A stretch of DNA of 64,000 bases, taken from contig NZ_BMFZ01000012.1 of the NCBI RefSeq assembly GCF_014639435.1, forward strand, positions 1-64,000, written 5' to 3'. A program made the position numbers and the translations under genes. Each line of letters starts with the position of its first letter. Position 1 is the stretch's first letter. A model generated the notes under the pieces. That model saw only the letters and a list, made by a program, of their open reading frames with translations. It searched no databases and was not told where the DNA came from. Positions 11,417 to 20,344 of this stretch are shown one piece after another. Source of the stretch: Hafnia psychrotolerans (lineage in GTDB: Bacteria > Pseudomonadota > Gammaproteobacteria > Enterobacterales > Enterobacteriaceae).

Positions 11417-12142
11417 TCAATTCACTTCCACATCAATCTGTAACGCGTCATAGCGCCAATACTCCAGGTCACAGTCAATTACCCGGTGATGTTGATCACG
11501 GTTAACGCGAGTGATGAACAGCGCCGGGTTACCTGGTGCGACTTTCAACGCCCACGAGGCTTGCTCTGATAAGCGAGTTGGCACCATATCGAAACGAACC
11601 CGGCCGTAGCTCACGCCATACTGAGTTGAATAAAGGTCGGTCAGCGATTGGGTCAGATCAGCATTGAGGATGTTTGGAAAGAACTGCGGATTTAGGTAGT
11701 GCTCAACATACAACACGGGTCTCCCGTCGATGTAACGCAAACGGCGGATGCAATAAACCTCACTTCCGAGTGGTAATGCCAGCTTATTGCACACCGTGTC
11801 GCTGGCCGTCAGCACTGCTGCATCAATCACTTCTGTTCGGGCACTGCGCCCTTGCTCACGCACCATGGCATGGAAATGGCTGCGTTGCAGCGGGTTATAG
11901 ATAATGCGGGGCGGAGAAACAAACCAGCCGCGCCGGACTTCCCGGTAAATTAAACCCTGTCCCTCAAGCTGACTCAGGGCTTCACGAAGTGTGATGCGAG
12001 TGGTGGAAAAATATTCACTCAGATGGCGCTCAGAAGGCAGACGTCCCTCGACAGAAAAAACGCCAGCGGCAATTTTTTCGCTCAGTGTCAGGCAAATCAC
12101 TGCAACGGTTGTTAAGGCTTCGCTCATGGGTACAGGTCTCAT
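11417..12142 (-). CDS. phnR: GntR/UTRA transcriptional regulator, PhnR-like
   Basis: Predicted regulator of the adjacent transport operon. An N-terminal winged helix (RLPSERHLSEYF...TTRITLREALSQL) is followed by a UTRA effector domain ending EYWRYDALQIDVEVN. The whole protein resembles Salmonella PhnR, the 2-aminoethylphosphonate regulator. The start at 12142 (MRPVP) gives 241 residues and matches the family N-terminus. An ATG at 12127 is also possible, and a further upstream start would add unrelated residues. It is divergent from the binding-protein gene, with a palindromic operator in between. The true effector is not known. Confidence 0.75.
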   Translation of the reverse strand: MRPVPMSEALTTVAVICLTLSEKIAAGVFSVEGRLPSERHLSEYFSTTRITLREALSQLEGQGLIYREVRRGWFVSPPRIIYNPLQRSHFHAMVREQGRSARTEVIDAAVLTASDTVCNKLALPLGSEVYCIRRLRYIDGRPVLYVEHYLNPQFFPNILNADLTQSLTDLYSTQYGVSYGRVRFDMVPTRLSEQASWALKVAPGNPALFITRVNRDQHHRVIDCDLEYWRYDALQIDVEVN

Positions 12143-12283
12143 TACAGTGCATTTTTTGCACCACCAAGGTGATCTTGTGCTGAATTTGTGTGCGCTTATT
12201 AACAGCTTTCGGTTTAAAAATGCTGGTTTTTCGCACTGTAATATAATTATCACAATTGGTCGCTAGATTGGCTTAGTTCTTGC

Positions 12284-12295
12284 TGGACTAGACCA
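12284..12295. promoter_or_regulatory. GntR/HutC-type operator
   Basis: TGGACTAGACCA differs by one base from the perfect palindrome TGGTCTAGACCA, a typical operator of HutC-subfamily GntR regulators. It lies 33 bases upstream of the binding-protein gene and between the divergent regulator and transporter genes, where an operator of the PhnR-like protein is expected. Function is inferred. Confidence 0.55.
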
Positions 12296-12327
12296 GTCCT
12301 CTCACACTACCATTTGGAGCATTCGTT

Positions 12328-13386
12328 ATGAAACAGTTGTTCACTTCTGTCTTTACCAGTGCACTCGTTCTTTCGACCTCAGTGGCTTTTGCTGCTGAGC
12401 CTCCAGCGGCACTTCTCAAGGCTGCCCAAGCTGAAGGAACGGTGAATAGTGTCGGTATGCCTGATGACTGGGCTAACTGGAAAGGTACCTGGAGTGACCT
12501 GAACACGAAGTACGGCCTGAAACACAGCGACACTGATATGAGTTCCGCGCAGGAAATCGCTAAATTTTTGGCTGAAAAAGACAATGCCAGCGCAGATATT
12601 GGTGATGTTGGTGCTGCTTTTGGCCCCATTGCTGTCCAGAAAGGCGTGACCCAGGCCTATAAACCCACGACGTGGGATCAGGTGCCTGACTGGGCGAAAG
12701 ACAAAGACGGTATGTGGGCGCTTGCGTATACAGGAACTATCGCCTTCATTATCGACAAATCTCAGGTGAAAGATGAACCCCATAGCTGGGCTGAACTGCT
12801 GAAAAGTCACTATAAAGTGACCATCGGTGATGTGGGGACTGCAGCGCAGGCGGCAAATGGCGTACTGGCCGCAACTTACGCCATGGGAGGAAATGAAAAG
12901 AATCTGAAACCTGGTCTGGAATACTTTGCCAAGCTGGCGAAAGCCGGGCGTTTAAGCCTGACAGATCCGGTGATTGCTTCTCTGGAAAAAGGTGAAGTGC
13001 AGGTTGGCGTGGTCTGGGACTTCAATGGATTGAGCTATCGCGACAAGATCGACAAAACCCGCTTTGATGTGCTCATCCCCTCAGATGGCACCATCACCTC
13101 CGGCTACACGACTATTATCAACAAATTTGCCAAACACCCTAATGCCGCGAAGCTGGCTCGTGAATATATTTTCTCCGATGCCGGTCAGATAAATCTCGCT
13201 CGTGGTTATGCCCGCCCAATCCGAGCTGATCACATCACTTTGCCTGATGATGTGAAAGTCAAACTGCTGCCATCCGAAGAATACAAAAACGCCCATCCGA
13301 TTGCTGACACTGCTGCGTGGGATAAAAGCGCTAAAACGCTGCCGCGTCTGTGGCAGGAAAACGTCATGATTAACATGCAGCAATAA
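12328..13386 (+). CDS. ABC transporter periplasmic binding protein (organophosphorus candidate)
   Basis: Extracellular solute-binding protein with a signal peptide (MKQLFTSVFTSALVLSTSVAFA, cleavage likely before AEPP) and a 352-residue type-2 binding fold of the iron/spermidine/aminoethylphosphonate class. It is the first gene of an operon with two permeases, an ATPase and two phosphohydrolases, under a PhnR-like regulator. That context suggests capture of a phosphonate or phosphate ester. The exact ligand cannot be read from the sequence. Confidence 0.75.
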   Translation: MKQLFTSVFTSALVLSTSVAFAAEPPAALLKAAQAEGTVNSVGMPDDWANWKGTWSDLNTKYGLKHSDTDMSSAQEIAKFLAEKDNASADIGDVGAAFGPIAVQKGVTQAYKPTTWDQVPDWAKDKDGMWALAYTGTIAFIIDKSQVKDEPHSWAELLKSHYKVTIGDVGTAAQAANGVLAATYAMGGNEKNLKPGLEYFAKLAKAGRLSLTDPVIASLEKGEVQVGVVWDFNGLSYRDKIDKTRFDVLIPSDGTITSGYTTIINKFAKHPNAAKLAREYIFSDAGQINLARGYARPIRADHITLPDDVKVKLLPSEEYKNAHPIADTAAWDKSAKTLPRLWQENVMINMQQ

Positions 13387-13419
13387 CAACTAAAATTGAG
13401 TGATAAAGGCGAAGCGTTG

Positions 13420-14217
13420 ATGAAAAGCATTCTAGTGGTACTGGACGGCCTGAATTATCAGGTTGCTCGTGATGCAATGGGATATTTACAGGCACAGTGC
13501 GCTGCTGGACGCGGCCGCTTGTATCAACTGGAATGCGCATTGCCTTCGCTGTCTCGGCCTTTGTACGAATGCATCCTCACCGGCATCACGCCGGTTGAGA
13601 GTGGCATCGTACACAACCAGGTTGACCGACTCTCAACGCAGCGCAGCATCTTTCACTACGCCCGAGATGCGGGGCTGTCCACCGCGGCAGCGGCGTATCA
13701 TTGGGTCAGCGAGCTGTATAATCGCACGCCGTTTGACCCGCCGCGCGACCGCCATACCAGTGATGAAACGCTGGCGATCCAACACGGGCACTTCTATTAC
13801 GATGACAGCTATCCCGACTCGCATCTATTTGATGACGCCGAGAGCCTGCGCCGTCGCCATGACCCGCATTTTCTGCTGATCCATTCGATGAATATCGACG
13901 ATGCCGGTCACAAATTCGGTCTCTCCACACCACAGTACCGCAACAAAGCCCGCATAGCTGACGGTATCCTGTCGCACTATTTAGGCGACTGGCTGTCCGC
14001 GGGTTATCAGGTCATTGTCACCGCCGATCACGGAATGAATGATGACCGTAGCCACGGCGGTATTTTGCCAGAAGAGCGTCTGGTCCCGCTGTTTGTCTTT
14101 GGATCAGCCTTCAGCTTGCAAGCGGCCGAACCGCTGCAAACTGAGCTATGCGGCACACTGTGTCAACTGCTGAACATTGCGCACGATAAACCGCACTGCG
14201 CGGAATTGCTGGCCTGA
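13420..14217 (+). CDS. Alkaline-phosphatase-superfamily hydrolase
   Basis: Predicted cytoplasmic metal-dependent phosphodiesterase or phosphonate hydrolase. Superfamily metal sites are visible: VVLDGLN near the N-terminus, a Thr nucleophile in LTGITPVESG (about residue 50), HSMNIDDAGH (about 157) and TADHGMNDD with a later SHGG (about 205-216). It has no signal peptide, so the substrate must be imported first. The start at 13420 (MKSILVVLDG) gives 265 residues; a TTG 24 bases upstream is unlikely. It resembles the nucleotide pyrophosphatase/phosphonoacetate hydrolase branch, but the substrate is unknown. Confidence 0.7.
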   Translation: MKSILVVLDGLNYQVARDAMGYLQAQCAAGRGRLYQLECALPSLSRPLYECILTGITPVESGIVHNQVDRLSTQRSIFHYARDAGLSTAAAAYHWVSELYNRTPFDPPRDRHTSDETLAIQHGHFYYDDSYPDSHLFDDAESLRRRHDPHFLLIHSMNIDDAGHKFGLSTPQYRNKARIADGILSHYLGDWLSAGYQVIVTADHGMNDDRSHGGILPEERLVPLFVFGSAFSLQAAEPLQTELCGTLCQLLNIAHDKPHCAELLA

Positions 14218-14243
14218 ACCCTGCCACTTTTTGAGGAGTGCCG

Positions 14244-15083
14244 ATGAAAGCCAAGTGGATAGCCGTGTTATTCATGCTGCCGTTTGCCGTGTTTTTTACG
14301 GCTTTTCAGCTGGCTCCGCTAATTTGGGTAGCGGTCAGCAGTTTTTACAGTGATACCTACGAAGCCTGGGGATGGGGAAATTACAGCGATATCCTCACTT
14401 CGCCCTTCTATTTACAAGCGATGCGCTTCTCGCTCGATATCTCGGTTTGGTCGAGTTTATTGGGATTACTGATTGCATTGGTAAGTAGTTACTCACTTCG
14501 TCAGCTCGGTCCGACAAAGCTGCATGACTTTGTGATGTCCTTTACCAATATGACCAGCAACTTCGCAGGTGTCCCGCTGGCGTTTGCCTTTGTGATTTTA
14601 CTTGGCTTGAACGGTTGTCTGACACTGTTACTGAAGAAGTATGGGCTGATGGAAAGCTTCAATCTGTATTCGAAAGACGGACTGATTGTGCTTTACACCT
14701 ATTTCCAGATCCCGCTCGGCGTGCTGTTGCTCTATCCAGCCTTTGATGCGCTCCGTGACGATTGGCGCGAGTCGGCGGCGCTGCTTGGTGCCGGGCGTTG
14801 GCGTTACTGGCGGCATATTGGTATACCGGTGTTGTTTCCTGCGTTGATGGGGACGTTTGTCATTCTGTTGGCCAATGCACTGGGGGCTTATGCCACGGTG
14901 TACGCCCTGACTACCGGTAACTTCAACGTGGTGCCAGTGCGAATTGCCGCATTGGTGTCCGGTGATATTTCACTCGATCCGAACATGGGCAGTGCGCTGG
15001 CGATGCTGCTGGTGGTGCTCATGGCCTTTATCACGCTGATACATCAGTGGTTTTTACGCAGGAGCTATCTGAATGTGCGCTGA
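14244..15083 (+). CDS. ABC transporter permease 1
   Basis: Inner-membrane permease of the binding-protein-dependent type, 279 residues, with several hydrophobic helices. The cytoplasmic coupling motif is around DDWRESAALLGAGRWRYWR (about residues 171-189), where EAA-loop contacts with the ATPase lie. The ATG at 14244 has GAGG at 14233-14236; a GTG two codons earlier is possible. It lies 26 bases after the hydrolase gene and 29 bases before permease 2, with a matching heterodimer architecture. Confidence 0.8.
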   Translation: MKAKWIAVLFMLPFAVFFTAFQLAPLIWVAVSSFYSDTYEAWGWGNYSDILTSPFYLQAMRFSLDISVWSSLLGLLIALVSSYSLRQLGPTKLHDFVMSFTNMTSNFAGVPLAFAFVILLGLNGCLTLLLKKYGLMESFNLYSKDGLIVLYTYFQIPLGVLLLYPAFDALRDDWRESAALLGAGRWRYWRHIGIPVLFPALMGTFVILLANALGAYATVYALTTGNFNVVPVRIAALVSGDISLDPNMGSALAMLLVVLMAFITLIHQWFLRRSYLNVR

Positions 15084-15112
15084 AAATTTGGCTAATTGCC
15101 GGGAGGAGGCCC

Positions 15113-15898
15113 ATGTCACGCGCTGAAGGTTTATATCATCGTCTGATTGTCTGGGTATTGATGATCACCCTACTGTTGCCGCTGGCAGCCACGCTGGTTT
15201 ATGCGTTGGTGAACGAATGGGGAGCGACCATTTTACCCAGCGGGTTCACCCTTAAATGGATGACGGCACTGTGGAGTGATCCGCGCTTTCTGGTCGCACT
15301 TGGGCACTCGCTGTTGATCTGCTTTGGTACGCTGTTGCTGTCGCTGGTCTTGATTTTGCCTCTGATGTTTGTGATCGCTTACTACTTCCCCAGACTTGAT
15401 GCGATAATGAATGTGCTCATCCTTTTGCCTTTTGCCGTGCCACCGGTAGTCTCCTCTGTCGGCTTAATGTCGCTCTATTCGTCAGGGCCGCTGGCGCTGA
15501 CCGGGACGCCGTGGATCCTCATCGGCTGCTATTTCACTATCGCGCTACCGTTTATCTATCGTGCTATCTCCAACAATATGCAGGCGATTAATTTACGTGA
15601 TTTGATGGACGCCGCACACCTGCTCGGGGCCAGTACCTGGAAAGCGGCTTTGCTGGTGGTTTTGCCAAACTTACGTAAGGGGATGACGATCGCTGTGTTG
15701 CTGTCTTTCTCATTTTTAATTGGTGAGTTCGTGTTCGCGAATCTGTTGGCCGGCAGCCGCTATGAAACGTTGCAGGTTTATCTCTACAACATGCGCAACG
15801 GTAGCGGTCATTTCACCAGTGCACTGGTTATCTCCTATTTCGTGGTTGTCCTGGCATTTACCTGGATGGCTAACGTGCTGAATAAAGGAAAGAGCTGA
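15113..15898 (+). CDS. ABC transporter permease 2
   Basis: Second inner-membrane permease, 261 residues. The EAA-type coupling loop is at LRDLMDAAHLLGASTWKAAL (about residues 161-180). The start at 15113 (MSRAEG) follows a strong GGAGGA site; an earlier in-frame start would overlap permease 1 and add 22 unlikely residues. It probably pairs with the preceding permease in a heterodimer. The ATPase gene follows after one base. Confidence 0.8.
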   Translation: MSRAEGLYHRLIVWVLMITLLLPLAATLVYALVNEWGATILPSGFTLKWMTALWSDPRFLVALGHSLLICFGTLLLSLVLILPLMFVIAYYFPRLDAIMNVLILLPFAVPPVVSSVGLMSLYSSGPLALTGTPWILIGCYFTIALPFIYRAISNNMQAINLRDLMDAAHLLGASTWKAALLVVLPNLRKGMTIAVLLSFSFLIGEFVFANLLAGSRYETLQVYLYNMRNGSGHFTSALVISYFVVVLAFTWMANVLNKGKS

Positions 15899-15899
15899 T

Positions 15900-16892
15900 A
15901 TGTCCTATTTGCAGGTCACACAACTCAACAAGCATTATGGTCAGACGCAGATTTTCAACAACATCGATTTCAGTGCCAGAGAGGGCGAATTCGTTACTCT
16001 GCTGGGTCCCAGCGGCTGTGGAAAATCGACATTGCTACGTTGTCTGGCTGGGCTGACATCTGTGGACAGTGGGCAGATTATTTTGCAGGGGCAGGATATC
16101 GTTCCGCTCAGCCCGCAGCAGCGCGGCATCGGTATGGTCTTCCAGAGTTATGCGTTGTTTCCTAACATGACGGTGGAAGGCAACGTGGCGTTCGGCCTGA
16201 AAATGCAGAAATTATCGTCCAGTGAAGTTCATCGGCGAGTCGGCGACGTGCTGGCGCTGGTCGAAATGAATGAGTACTCAAAGCGCTACCCGCATCAGCT
16301 TTCCGGAGGGCAGTGTCAGCGCGTGGCGCTGGCCCGTTCATTAGTCACTGAGCCACGCCTACTGTTGCTGGATGAGCCGCTGTCTGCACTGGATGCGCGG
16401 ATCCGTAAACATCTGCGCGAACAAATCCGTCGCATTCAGCGTGAGATGAACCTGACAGCGATTTTCGTGACCCACGATCAGGAAGAGGCATTGACGATGT
16501 CAGATCGCATTGTGCTGATGAATAAAGGAAAAATCGTACAAAATGCGGATGCCGAAACCCTGTATACTGAGCCGGTTGATGCCTTTGCCGCCGGTTTCAT
16601 CGGCAGTTATAACTTACTCAATGCCACTGATGCGCAAGCGCTGACCGGCCAGCACTACGGTGGTAAGGTGGCAATTCGCCCTGAATCGATTGTAATATGT
16701 GCGCCTGAACAGGGCATTCCTGCCCGAATCTTACATCACAGCCTGCTTGGCAACGTCGTACGTTATCGCGTGCTGGCGAATAATGTTGAGCTGTCAGTGG
16801 ATGTATTAAACCGATCTGTAGCCTCTCTTCTCGCCGATGGCATTGAAATTGGTCTTCAGTTAGATCTTGTTACGTTACGGGAAGTGGCATGA
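15900..16892 (+). CDS. ABC transporter ATP-binding protein
   Basis: Energises the import system. Walker A GPSGCGKST (about residues 36-44), signature LSGGQCQR (about 135-142), Walker B LLLLDEPLSALD (about 155-166) and switch histidine in FVTHDQEEA are all intact. A C-terminal TOBE-like extension (about residues 250-330) is typical of putrescine/iron/phosphonate-type importers. It overlaps the next gene by four bases (ATGA), indicating tight operon coupling. Confidence 0.85.
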   Translation: MSYLQVTQLNKHYGQTQIFNNIDFSAREGEFVTLLGPSGCGKSTLLRCLAGLTSVDSGQIILQGQDIVPLSPQQRGIGMVFQSYALFPNMTVEGNVAFGLKMQKLSSSEVHRRVGDVLALVEMNEYSKRYPHQLSGGQCQRVALARSLVTEPRLLLLDEPLSALDARIRKHLREQIRRIQREMNLTAIFVTHDQEEALTMSDRIVLMNKGKIVQNADAETLYTEPVDAFAAGFIGSYNLLNATDAQALTGQHYGGKVAIRPESIVICAPEQGIPARILHHSLLGNVVRYRVLANNVELSVDVLNRSVASLLADGIEIGLQLDLVTLREVA

Positions 16893-17545
16893 GTCTGGCG
16901 CTGTTTGATCTCGATGAAACTCTGATTAACGGCGACTGTTCTAGCCTGTGGTCTGCCTATATGGTGGCACAGGGATGGGTAGCGGATGAGCAGGCCTTCC
17001 TGCAACGCGACACTCTACTGATGCAGCAATATGCCGCAGGTCAGATGGACATGCAGGAATACATGACCTGTACGCTGGTACCGCTGAAAGGTCGCTGTGA
17101 ATTAGATGTTGCAGTAATGATCGAGCGTTATATCCAGGAAGTGATCGCTCCGCGCGTCTATAATGATGCTCGTGAATGTCTGGAACAGCATCGTGCACGC
17201 GGCGATCGCATCGTGGTGATTTCGGCCTCAGGTGCTCATCTGGTTGCCCCGATCGCGCGTTATCTCGGTGTTAACGACACTTTGGCGATCAGTGTTGGCA
17301 TTGAAAAGGGAATTTTCACGGGCACGACGCAAGGCGTGATGACTTACCGTGAGGGGAAAGTCACGCGGCTGATGGAACTGCTTAATCAAGATGTTTCACA
17401 GTTGCAGCACGCCAGTTTTTATTCGGATTCTCATAATGATCTGCCCTTGCTGACTAAGGTTGGCAAGCCGTGTGCAGTCAATCCGGACGCTATCCTGCAC
17501 CAACACGCCCGGCAGGCAGGATGGCCGGTCTATGCCTGGCGTTAA
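16889..17545 (+). CDS. HAD-IB family phosphatase
   Basis: Cytoplasmic phosphomonoesterase of the phosphoserine-phosphatase-like HAD subclass IB, 218 residues. Motif I is FDLDETL (about residues 6-12), motif II VISASG (about 110) and motif III YSDSHNDLPLL (about 178-188). The start codon overlaps the ATPase stop. It sits at the end of the transport operon and before yjbB, so it may release phosphate from an intermediate made by the upstream hydrolase. The substrate is unknown. Confidence 0.75.
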   Translation: MSLALFDLDETLINGDCSSLWSAYMVAQGWVADEQAFLQRDTLLMQQYAAGQMDMQEYMTCTLVPLKGRCELDVAVMIERYIQEVIAPRVYNDARECLEQHRARGDRIVVISASGAHLVAPIARYLGVNDTLAISVGIEKGIFTGTTQGVMTYREGKVTRLMELLNQDVSQLQHASFYSDSHNDLPLLTKVGKPCAVNPDAILHQHARQAGWPVYAWR

Positions 17546-17560
17546 TGGAGCTGTTCTTTC

Positions 17561-19213
17561 GTGTTAACCCTTTTACATTTGTTGTCTGCTATTTCTCTGC
17601 TCGTATGGGGTACGCACATCGTGCGCACCGGCATCATGCGTGTCTTTGGCGCCAATCTGCGCCGTGTTCTGAGTAACAGTGTCGAGAAAAAACCGCTAGC
17701 GTTTGTAGCGGGCATTGGCGTTACTGCGCTGGTGCAAAGCAGTAATGCTACCGCGCTGCTGGTCACGTCGTTTGTATCGCAGGGGCTGGTGGCACTGGCT
17801 CCAGCATTGGTGATTATTCTCGGTGCAGATGTCGGGACCGCCGTGATGGCGCGTATCCTGACCTTCGATCTCTCCTGGCTTTCTCCGCTGCTGATTTTCG
17901 TCGGTGTCGCGTTCTTCCTCAGCCGTAAACAAACCCGCGCGGGGCAAATGGGCCGTGTCGGTATCGGGCTGGGGCTGATTTTACTGGCGCTGGAGCTGAT
18001 TGTGGGCGCAGCGACGCCGATCATGCAGGCCTCCGGCGTTAAGGTTTTATTCTCGTCCCTGACCGGTGATGTGCTGCTCGATGCCCTGACCGGCGCAGTG
18101 TTTGCCATCATCAGCTATTCCAGTCTGGCGGCTGTTTTGCTGACGGCAACCCTTGCCGCGACCGGCGTGATTTCGCTTAAAGTGTCACTTTGTCTGGTCA
18201 TCGGTGCCAACCTCGGCAGCGGGCTGCTGGCAATGATTAACGCCAGTAAACAGAATGCGGCGGGGCGACGTGTGGCGCTCGGCAGCACGCTGTTTAAACT
18301 GATTGGTTTGGTGATTGTGCTGCCGTTTGTCGGACTGTTGTCGACGCAACTGGCGCGGCTTGGCATTCCGGATGAAGAACTGGTGATCTACTTCCACATG
18401 TTCTACAACCTGATCCGTTGCCTGGCGCTGGTGCCGCTGACTGCGCCGATGGCGAAGGTTTGCGAGATGATGATTGCCGATGTACCTGAAGATGATCCCC
18501 GTCTGCGTCCGCGCCATCTGGATGTCAGCGCAATTGATACCCCGACGCTGGCGCTGGCCAATGCCGCCCGTGAAACCTTGCGCATGGGCGACGTGGTCGA
18601 ACATATGCTGATTCTCAACCGGGAAGTGATGCACGGTAAACTGGCGCAGGATCGCGAAGTGCGGCGTCTCGACGATGACGTTGATGTGCTCTATACCGCC
18701 ATCAAACTGTATCTGGCGCAAATCAACAAGGAAGGACTGGGCGAGGATGATTCCCGCCGCTGGGCCGAAATCATCGAAATGGCGCTGAACCTCGAACAGG
18801 CCGGTGACATTATCGAGCGCATGACCGGCGATATCACCGCCAAATCCCACGCTACGCGCCGCGCGTTCTCGCCGGAAGGACTGGTGGAGCTGGATGGCTT
18901 ACATGAAAAATTGCAGGATAACCTGCGTCTGAGTCTGGGCGTTTTCCTGTCGAACGATCTGACCAGTGCGCGCCGTCTGCGCCGCTCCAAACACCGTTTC
19001 CGCATTCTCGACCGCCGTTATGCGCATGCGCACGTTGATCGCCTGCATCAGCATAATGTGCAGAGTATCGAAACCAGCTCGCTGCACCTCGGGTTGCTGG
19101 GGGATATGAAACGTCTGAACTCACTGTTCTGTGCGGTGGCCTATAACGTGCTGGATCAGGATGAGCAGGAAGATGAGCAGCGCGAACCGAATGATGATGT
19201 GCAACGGGTGTAG
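17561..19213 (+). CDS. yjbB: Na+/phosphate cotransporter-family exporter YjbB
   Basis: Na/Pi-cotransporter membrane protein. The N-terminal half has the two QSSNAT/ISYSSL-type transport repeats, and the cytoplasmic C-terminal half is PhoU-like (about residues 330-520). E. coli YjbB is linked to phosphate efflux. The GTG start gives MLTLLHLLSA as in E. coli; length is 550. It starts 15 bases after the HAD phosphatase gene on the same strand, so it is probably read as the last gene of the organophosphorus operon. In E. coli it follows metH directly. Confidence 0.9.
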   Translation: MLTLLHLLSAISLLVWGTHIVRTGIMRVFGANLRRVLSNSVEKKPLAFVAGIGVTALVQSSNATALLVTSFVSQGLVALAPALVIILGADVGTAVMARILTFDLSWLSPLLIFVGVAFFLSRKQTRAGQMGRVGIGLGLILLALELIVGAATPIMQASGVKVLFSSLTGDVLLDALTGAVFAIISYSSLAAVLLTATLAATGVISLKVSLCLVIGANLGSGLLAMINASKQNAAGRRVALGSTLFKLIGLVIVLPFVGLLSTQLARLGIPDEELVIYFHMFYNLIRCLALVPLTAPMAKVCEMMIADVPEDDPRLRPRHLDVSAIDTPTLALANAARETLRMGDVVEHMLILNREVMHGKLAQDREVRRLDDDVDVLYTAIKLYLAQINKEGLGEDDSRRWAEIIEMALNLEQAGDIIERMTGDITAKSHATRRAFSPEGLVELDGLHEKLQDNLRLSLGVFLSNDLTSARRLRRSKHRFRILDRRYAHAHVDRLHQHNVQSIETSSLHLGLLGDMKRLNSLFCAVAYNVLDQDEQEDEQREPNDDVQRV

Positions 19214-19222
19214 TACGAATCA

Positions 19223-19255
19223 AAACGGGCGCTGAGGAAGGCGCCCGTTTCTTTT
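19223..19255 (+). terminator. Terminator after yjbB
   Basis: AAACGGGCGC (19223-19232) pairs perfectly with GCGCCCGTTT (19241-19250), loop of 8, followed by a T-rich run. It ends the accessory operon plus yjbB and faces the convergent panS. Confidence 0.85.
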
Positions 19256-19278
19256 TCATATTCTTTTTAGTCTGGAAA

Positions 19279-20196
19279 TCAGTCTTTTTTGACCGGCTTA
19301 CCGGACCAGTAACCGGCCAGCAAAGAACCTGACAGATTGTGCCATACCGAGAAGAGAGCGCCTGGCAACGCCGCCAGCGGGCTGAAGTACATTTTGCCGA
19401 GTGTTGCCGCCAGCCCTGAGTTCTGCATACCGACTTCCATCGCCAGCGTACGGCAGGTGGTTTCGTCGAAACCAAACAGTTTCCCGCCCCAGTAACCACT
19501 CAGCAAACCAATACCGTTATGCAGGATCACGGCCACAATCACCACCAGACCGACAGAACCGATAAAGCCCTGACTGCCCGCCACGACGGCACTGATGATG
19601 GCGATAATGCACACCATAGAAAACAGCGGCAGCAGCGGTTCGATGCGTTTCACGGTTTTGGTGAACAGATGATGAATAATCAGACCGGCTAAAATCGGGA
19701 TCACCACAATCTGCAAAATGCTCAGTAGCATGCCTTCCACATCGACCTTAATGTGGGTATCGACGTAGAAGCGCGTCAGCAGCGGGGTGGCGAAAACACC
19801 GACCAGAGTGGAGACGGCAGAAATCGTCACCGACAGGGCGACATCCCCTTTGGCGAGATAAATCATTACGTTGGATGCGGTACCTGACGCCACGCTGCCC
19901 ACCAGAATCATCCCCGCCGATAAATCTGCTGGCATATGAAACAGTTTAGCCAGCCCCCATGCCGCCAGCGGCATAATCAGATAGTGCAGGAACGTAGCGG
20001 CGGCCACCGGCGCCGGGCGTGACAGCACGCGTTTGAAATCACCGAACTCCAGCGTGACGCCCATCGCGAACATGATCAGCATTAGCAGTGTCGCGACGTG
20101 TGGGGCAATGGGCGTAAAGGTGCCCGGCGTATAGTAGGCGGCGACGGAGAGCAGCACGGCCCACAGCGGGAACAGGCGGGTTATTTTGGCTAACAT
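19279..20196 (-). CDS. panS: Ketopantoate/pantoate transporter PanS (BASS family)
   Basis: Bile acid:sodium symporter family membrane protein, 305 residues with about nine or ten hydrophobic helices. It contains [19 protein letters not shown] and [13 protein letters not shown], the conserved crossover regions of the family. Salmonella PanS, which moves coenzyme A precursors, is encoded in the same metH-lysC interval. It occupies the place of E. coli pepE-rluF-yjbD. Base composition here and in yjbB looks more GC-rich than in the neighbours. Family assignment is secure, the substrate less so. Confidence 0.75.
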   Translation of the reverse strand: MLAKITRLFPLWAVLLSVAAYYTPGTFTPIAPHVATLLMLIMFAMGVTLEFGDFKRVLSRPAPVAAATFLHYLIMPLAAWGLAKLFHMPADLSAGMILVGSVASGTASNVMIYLAKGDVALSVTISAVSTLVGVFATPLLTRFYVDTHIKVDVEGMLLSILQIVVIPILAGLIIHHLFTKTVKRIEPLLPLFSMVCIIAIISAVVAGSQGFIGSVGLVVIVAVILHNGIGLLSGYWGGKLFGFDETTCRTLAMEVGMQNSGLAATLGKMYFSPLAALPGALFSVWHNLSGSLLAGYWSGKPVKKD

Positions 20197-20294
20197 GGTG
20201 AGGATCCCTTATTGGTCTTTGTTGTTTTTAATTATGTGATGTTGCAGGTAAAGCTTTGCCATAGCATTTGGGGTGTAGCATAAAACCGGGCGCA

Positions 20295-20321
20295 TAAAAA
20301 AACCGGGCACAAAGGCCCGGC
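20295..20321 (-). terminator. lysC terminator
   Basis: On the minus strand, CCGGGC arms (20303-20308 with 20315-20320) are followed by a run of seven T (20296-20302). It lies 24 bases beyond the lysC stop. Confidence 0.85.
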
Positions 20322-20344
20322 ACTGACATGCACCGCGCCCGTTC

